From: an uncultured Odoribacter sp. | Lineage (GTDB): Bacteria > Bacteroidota > Bacteroidia > Bacteroidales > Marinifilaceae | NCBI GenBank assembly: GCA_944321145.1 | Contig: CALUKF010000007.1 | Span: forward strand, 17,065 to 81,064 | Direction of reading: 5' to 3' | DNA: 64,000 nucleotides | Shown: in pieces, positions 60,289 through 64,000 of the stretch | Numbering within the stretch: position 1 is the stretch's first letter | How the letters are laid out: each line of letters opens with the position of its first letter | Made by a program: the position numbers and the translations under genes | The notes under the pieces: generated by a model | The model's input: only the letters and a program-made list of their open reading frames with translations | Databases searched by the model: none | Told to the model about the DNA's origin: nothing

Positions 60289-61926
60289 ATGCAAAAAAGG
60301 GCAAGCGTGATTTGGACAGTATTGGTTGCAATGTTTTTTGCCTGCAGCGGCGGCAAGGACAGCCTGCTGGAGCAGGCGGCGCAGTGCGTAGAGACTGCCC
60401 CTGCCAAGGCGTTGGCATGCCTGGACTCCATCCGGGAGCCGGGACGGCTGGGGAAAGACGGGCTGGCGGAGTACTATTTCCTGCGCTGGCACGCCACCTT
60501 CCTGCGGGACGGGAAACTGGGCAATACCCTGCCCTCCACGGAAGCCGCAGCCTATTGGGAAAAGAAAAAAGACTACCGCAAAGCAGCCTGGACTTGGCTC
60601 TATTGCAGCATCAAGCAACAACGATGGGCAGAACCGGGCGAAGCCGCCCTCTGCCTTGACAAGGCGCAACGCCTGGCTGCCGGACTGCAAGACAGCCTGT
60701 TGGCTTTCTACGTGCACTATTGCCAAGGACGATTGCTTTTTCGCAACCGTGCCTTCCCCGAAGGCGTGGAAGCATTCCGCCAGGCAATCGCCCATAGCCC
60801 GCAAGCCCCGCAGGCAGACGTCGCCCCCTATTGGCTAAAAGCGGCAGAATGCTATTTGTACACAGGCGACTACAAATCAGCGGAAAACTACTACCGGCGC
60901 GTAAAGGCATGCCTGGAAAAAGGCACGCATTCCCCGTCCACCATCCACGACATCTTCCGGTCTGTACGGAAAGTGCGAAACGCCCAGGTCAAAGAAGAAC
61001 TGCTGGAAGATTGGACGAAATATTTCAAAGAGGACGCCTATGCCTTGACTTGCTGCCGGTTAGTGGAGGCAGCTGCATTCCTGCGGAAGGGAAAAATGGA
61101 TTCCGCAAGGCTCTGCTTGAAAGAAGTGCAGGCAGGCTTGTCTGCCCGGACACCCGAATTGTCCCTCGCCTTCTATAAAATGCAAGGCAGATACTACTTC
61201 CGGAGCGGGGAATACGAACAGGCGGCAAGAACCTACCGCCGCCACCTCCACCTGCGCGACAGCCTGCAAAGGTCTCTCGTGAGCGACCGGCTGGAGCGGA
61301 TTACGGCGGGATACAACCAAGCACGCCTGGAGCAACAAATCCGCCTGCTGCAATTGCAACGGCTCGGATTGGCGTTGGGCATCGCCGTCATTGTGCTGTC
61401 AAGCCTGTTAATCATCCTGTCTATCAGGCGGCTGAAAAGGCGGAAAGAAGAGAAACTGGAAGAGGCAGAACAAATGATTGCTGCCCTACAAACCCTATGC
61501 AGCCAGCAAGACAAGCAACAGACAGACATAAAATCCCTGCTGGTCAAAGAATTGGAAATCTCCCGGCAACTCACGTACCTTTCCACTTTGGATGCCCCGC
61601 AACCGCAATCTTTCCTGAAAACATACGAGAACATTTTGGGACACATCCACAGCGCAGAGTGGAACTGGGAGAAATTCTACAAACTGGTAGACAGCCTGTT
61701 CGACGGCTTCCACCAAAAACTGGCAGCACACCCGGAGCTTTTCTCCGAGAAGGACGTGCAGTATCTGTGCCTGCTGCAAGGCGGATTCCGCCCGGACGAA
61801 ATCGCCTTCGTCATGAAAGTAACCGCCTCTGCCGTACACAAAAGGAGCACTGCCCTGCGGAAACGGTTCGGAGTTGAAGAAAGAGGCGACGTCCTCGCCG
61901 GAGTACTGGAAGCCTTGAAAAATTGA
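60289..61926 (+). CDS. Transmembrane TPR protein with LuxR-type HTH
   Basis: 545 residues. A lipobox-like leader (MFFACSGGKD) sends the N-terminal part outside. TPR-like helical repeats fill about 30-330 (for example YYFLRWHATFLRDG, YKSAENYYRRVKACLEKG, YEQAARTYRRHLHLRD). A membrane helix lies at about 363-385 (GLALGIAVIVLSSLLIILSI), then a coiled coil (about 387-425). The C-terminal HTH is FSEKDVQYLCLLQGGFRPDEIAFVMKVTASAVHKRSTALRKRFG (about 482-525). This is a one-component regulator type frequent in Bacteroidetes. It sits among the lipoprotein cassettes and the R elements, so it may control them; that is inference. Confidence 0.87.
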   Translation: MQKRASVIWTVLVAMFFACSGGKDSLLEQAAQCVETAPAKALACLDSIREPGRLGKDGLAEYYFLRWHATFLRDGKLGNTLPSTEAAAYWEKKKDYRKAAWTWLYCSIKQQRWAEPGEAALCLDKAQRLAAGLQDSLLAFYVHYCQGRLLFRNRAFPEGVEAFRQAIAHSPQAPQADVAPYWLKAAECYLYTGDYKSAENYYRRVKACLEKGTHSPSTIHDIFRSVRKVRNAQVKEELLEDWTKYFKEDAYALTCCRLVEAAAFLRKGKMDSARLCLKEVQAGLSARTPELSLAFYKMQGRYYFRSGEYEQAARTYRRHLHLRDSLQRSLVSDRLERITAGYNQARLEQQIRLLQLQRLGLALGIAVIVLSSLLIILSIRRLKRRKEEKLEEAEQMIAALQTLCSQQDKQQTDIKSLLVKELEISRQLTYLSTLDAPQPQSFLKTYENILGHIHSAEWNWEKFYKLVDSLFDGFHQKLAAHPELFSEKDVQYLCLLQGGFRPDEIAFVMKVTASAVHKRSTALRKRFGVEERGDVLAGVLEALKN

Positions 61927-62083
61927 CGCCCAAAACCACCCTTTCCAATCGTTTTTGGGCGACTTCCAGTCGTTTTTCAAAACTGCACTTGCAACAGCCT
62001 GATTTTCAATATGCCAAAAATCCGACTTCCACTTTGGGAAATCCCACTTCCAGTTCGTTTCGTCAAAAGATTTCATAATTTTG
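61927..62083 (+). repeat. 157-bp promoter element, copy R2
   Basis: Hairpin CGCCCAAAA / TTTTGGGCG (61927-61961) right after the TPR-HTH stop. Words ACTTCCAGT at 61962, ACTTCCACT at 62025 (+63) and ACTTCCAGT at 62046 (+21), then -7 box TAATTTTG at 62076 (+30). A degenerate word lies at 61941 (-21). Same lengths as R1. Confidence 0.85.
62076..62083 (+). promoter_or_regulatory. -7 box of R2
   Basis: TAATTTTG; the start codon used in R1 is ACG here (62086), so the first usable ATG downstream is 62155. Confidence 0.5.
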
Positions 62084-62154
62084 GAACGGTAGACATCCTG
62101 CAGGAAAGAAATACAGTTTGCCGGTATTGAACAAATAATTAAAAAAACAACGTT

Positions 62155-62367
62155 ATGAAGAAATTTTTCTTTTGCACATTATTGTATTTGATATTTACAT
62201 CGTGTTCTCAAGAAAAAATTGCTTGAGAACATGAAAAGACTCCCAGCCCTAATACCTCAATAATAGAAAGCAGCGACGGGGCGAAGTTGAAAAAGCTAAA
62301 ACCAATAGGCATTACAAACAAGAAAATCGACAAACTATTTGAAGTATATGAAAAAGAATGGCATTAA
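62155..62367 (+). pseudogene. Lipoprotein-type relative of the small helical protein, in-frame TGA
   Basis: A 71-codon frame from ATG 62155 encodes a lipoprotein leader (MKKFFFCTLLYLIFTSCSQE). It meets TGA at 62224-62226, then continues in the same frame to KLKKLKPIGITNKKIDKLFE and a stop at 62367 overlapping the next lipoprotein gene. A single base change would restore one 70-residue protein. A nonsense mutation is the simplest reading; read-through cannot be excluded. Confidence 0.65.
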
Positions 62368-62779
62368 ATTAAGAGTATTTGCAAGCATTTTATGCTGCTG
62401 CATTGCCTGCAAAGAAGGGAAATACACTGTAACATCTACGTATGAAAATACTTTAGAGCAAAATATTGTTATCAGTTTTTTGAATCCACCAGACTTGCTT
62501 GGCAAGGCTACCATTGAACCACATGGCAAAGGGAGCATTGATTTGACATTGTTTGAAAATGAAGCGTTATGGGGAGGCGTTACCTGCATAAAATTGGAAT
62601 TTGAAGATGGGAAAAGCATTGTTTACACCACTGTTCTTCCAGAAACTGATACGCTCCATACCAATTTAATGAATTTTCAAAACTACACGGATTATGGACG
62701 CTATCATCAATTCATGCAAATCACCGAAAAGCATTACCAAGAAACCAACAAAAACGACGCAGCAAAGCAACGTCAATAA
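62348..62779 (+). CDS. Small lipoprotein, type B copy 2
   Basis: 143 residues (MKKNGIKLRVFASILCCCIACKEGK). Near identical to 59702-60133 with scattered changes (for example LLGK for LLGE, GVTCIKL for GVTIIKL, NKNDAAKQRQ at the end). The start overlaps the stop of the preceding nonsense-mutated frame by 20 bp. Confidence 0.8.
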   Translation: MKKNGIKLRVFASILCCCIACKEGKYTVTSTYENTLEQNIVISFLNPPDLLGKATIEPHGKGSIDLTLFENEALWGGVTCIKLEFEDGKSIVYTTVLPETDTLHTNLMNFQNYTDYGRYHQFMQITEKHYQETNKNDAAKQRQ

Positions 62780-62793
62780 TTAGAAATCTTATT

Positions 62794-62839
62794 GCAAGAG
62801 ATTGTGAATGAAATACAAAACAGACTCATAATCTCTTGC
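62794..62839 (+). terminator. Conserved hairpin after lipoprotein B2
   Basis: GCAAGAGATTGTG with CATAATCTCTTGC (one G-U). Confidence 0.6.
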
Positions 62840-62859
62840 ATTTACCTCTTAATAAAAAC

Positions 62860-62955
62860 TTCGCACTAAAAAACGAAATTAAAAAAGCAAAAGTCTATAA
62901 ACGTAACAGACAAGAAAATCGATAAACTACATGAAACGAATTGGAATTAAATTAG
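62860..62955 (+). pseudogene. 3' remnant of the small helical protein gene
   Basis: Frame reads KSINVTDKKIDKLHETNWN and stops over the start of the next lipoprotein gene; TAA lies upstream in frame. Equivalent to the remnant at 59640. Confidence 0.5.
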
Positions 62956-63359
62956 GATTACTAATAAGCATTTTATGCTGCTTTTCCTGCAAAGAAAAAC
63001 AATATGCAGTAGAATTCATCTATGAAAACACGTTGCCCCAAGAAGTAAGAATTGAGTTTTTCAACGAGTTAGACGCTTCAGGAGAACTATTGTATCATGT
63101 GCAAGTTCCAGCTTGCCAGGAAGCCTCTTTTGTCGTAAAACAATATGAAAGCGAAACCTTATTCTCACACATCTACTCGGCACGTCTAACTTTTGAAGAC
63201 AAAACAAGCATTGTTTATCACGAAGTCATGCAAGACTCGCTTCGGACAAATTTGCTACATGTCTTTAATTATACAGATGATGGCAACTGTCTTAGGATGC
63301 AAATCACCGAGAAGCATTACCAAGAAGCCAGCAAAAACGAAGCAGCAAAGCAGAATTAA
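62931..63359 (+). CDS. Small lipoprotein, type A copy 2
   Basis: 142 residues from ATG 62931 (MKRIGIKLGLLISILCCFSCKEK). From residue 36 on it is identical or nearly identical in DNA to 59119-59550, while the first codons and upstream sequence differ. This suggests recent gene conversion or duplication within the locus. Function unknown. Confidence 0.8.
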   Translation: MKRIGIKLGLLISILCCFSCKEKQYAVEFIYENTLPQEVRIEFFNELDASGELLYHVQVPACQEASFVVKQYESETLFSHIYSARLTFEDKTSIVYHEVMQDSLRTNLLHVFNYTDDGNCLRMQITEKHYQEASKNEAAKQN

Positions 63360-63376
63360 TAATTAAAAATCTTCAT

Positions 63377-63420
63377 GCAAGAGTCTGTGAATTGAATTGT
63401 CACTTCAGTCACAGGCTCTT
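63377..63420 (+). terminator. Conserved hairpin after lipoprotein A2
   Basis: GAGTCTGTGA with TCACAGGCTC (one G-U), the fourth version of the same fold. Confidence 0.6.
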
Positions 63421-63462
63421 CACCGCTAAAAAGGCAGAGACTAATCATAGTTCTCATGTCCG

Positions 63463-63653
63463 ATGCACAAACCCAGCCGCCCGCCATATTTTCCGCCCAA
63501 ACCCGCTTTATTATAAATACAATTACCATACTTACAATAAAAAAACAATCCGCCCTAAAGCCCCTGCTGAAAAAAGACTGGTTCACCCAGGACGGCAATG
63601 CCTACTGCGTCTACGACTACTTTTTTGCCGAATGGCTGCAGAAGGAATATTGA
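63463..63653 (+). pseudogene. Internally deleted copy of the AAA ATPase gene
   Basis: 63466-63540 resembles the promoter region of the ATPase gene (57583-57650, sharing ATATTTTCC-CCCAAACC and TTTATTA-AAATACAATTA). It then jumps directly to its last 34 codons (ALKPLLKKDWFTQDGNAYCVYDYFFAEWL, stop at 63653). About 1 kb of the gene is missing. The R3 element follows as R1 follows the intact gene. Confidence 0.75.
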
Positions 63654-63675
63654 CCTCCTGCCCCTCCAAAATTGA

Positions 63676-63832
63676 CGCCCAAAACCACCCCTTCCAATCG
63701 TTTTTGGGCGACTTCCAGTCGTTTTTCAAAACTGCATTTGCAACACCCTGATTTTCAATATGCCAAAAATCAGACTTCCAGTCGGTAAATTTACACTTCC
63801 AGTCCCAACACAAGCAAAATCCCCTATCTTAG
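63676..63832 (+). repeat. 157-bp promoter element, copy R3
   Basis: Hairpin CGCCCAAAA / TTTTGGGCG (63676-63710), words ACTTCCAGT at 63711, 63774 (+63) and 63795 (+21), then -7 box TATCTTAG at 63825 (+30). Total length equals R1 and R2. Confidence 0.85.
63825..63832 (+). promoter_or_regulatory. -7 box of R3
   Basis: TATCTTAG, one base off the consensus, 25 bp before ATG 63858. Confidence 0.45.
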
Positions 63833-63857
63833 CGGAAAATCTTTAAAACAAAAACAC

Positions 63858-64000
63858 ATGAGAAAAAGCAGACACCTCTTAGCCGCACTGGCATGCGTGC
63901 TGGCACTCGGCACGGAAAGCATCGCCCAAGAACAAGTCAGAAAACTGGAATTTGAAGCAGGGCTGGGATACTCCCTTGCCATGACAAAAGAAGAACACTA
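63858..64000 (+). CDS. Outer-membrane/secreted protein (partial)
   Basis: First 47 codons only; the gene leaves the window. MRKSRHLLAALACVLALGTESIAQ is a signal peptide, followed by QVRKLEFEAGLGYSLAMTKEE, the look of a first beta strand of an outer-membrane barrel protein. It is preceded by the R3 promoter element, so it may share control with the lipoprotein cassettes. Confidence 0.65.
   Translation, partial: MRKSRHLLAALACVLALGTESIAQEQVRKLEFEAGLGYSLAMTKEEH

Noticed and set aside
62224..62226. TGA as selenocysteine codon
   Set aside because: It follows a lipoprotein leader rather than a redox motif, there is no selenocysteine gene in the window, and the other copies of the motif have no Cys at that place.
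1..64000. tRNA, rRNA or tmRNA genes
   Set aside because: No cloverleaf with a T-arm GGTTCRANYCC and no rRNA-like sequence was noticed on either strand.

Overview
The window comes from a strictly anaerobic member of the Bacteroidales (Bacteroidota). The evidence is the TAnnTTTG promoter boxes in front of many genes, SusC/SusD and FecI/FecR-type loci, an hmuYRSTUV haem locus, an S16 protein with an Ala/Glu-rich tail, a B12-dependent ribonucleotide reductase and [FeFe]-hydrogenases. I cannot name the genus.

Layout. 1-9712 (minus): end of an amidohydrolase gene, then a complete hmu-type haem locus (HmuV, HmuU, HmuT, CobN-like HmuS, TonB receptor HmuR, HmuY lipoprotein). 10054-11994 (plus): DUF4143 ATPase and a HigBA-like toxin-antitoxin pair. 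12057-16226 (minus): OmpA-like protein and a large lipoprotein with a long leader. 16923-17730: zeta-toxin-like kinase and its small partner. 18221-23797: ridA, ribF, nrdJ (frameshifted near its end), rimM, rpsP. 24088-34386 (minus): an ECF sigma / FecR / SusC / SusD locus with a metallohydrolase-like lipoprotein and two thioredoxin-fold proteins. 34869-38898 (plus): DUF4923 protein, histidine phosphatase, outer-membrane barrel. 38901-45719: cobalamin nucleotide-loop genes (minus) back to back with a riboswitch-controlled B12 ABC importer (plus). 45947-51811: small envelope proteins, nitroreductase, ADP-forming acyl-CoA synthetase, fructose-bisphosphatase. 52542-57396 (plus): a sensory [FeFe]-hydrogenase / PP2C phosphatase / catalytic [FeFe]-hydrogenase operon. 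57668-64000: an AAA ATPase, duplicated small lipoprotein cassettes and a transmembrane TPR-HTH regulator.

Two non-coding signals stand out. First, all five divergent intergenic regions in the window (9713-10053, 17731-18220, 34387-34868, 41762-42519, 51812-52541) contain repeat arrays built on an 11-bp step (11, 22 or 33 bp), several of them folded into 130-250-bp imperfect palindromes. The words differ from locus to locus, so the spacing and dyad architecture, not the sequence, is what is shared. Second, a 157-bp element occurs three times (58830, 61927, 63676). Each copy has a hairpin, ACTTCCAGT-like words in 21-bp phase, and a -7 box exactly 30 bp after the last word. The copies precede a hidden 49-codon gene, a nonsense-mutated relative of it, and an outer-membrane protein gene, and the TPR-HTH regulator gene lies among them.

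B12 recurs across the window: import, nucleotide-loop assembly, a riboswitch, and the B12-dependent reductase as a consumer. All calls are from reading the sequence; no database search was possible.
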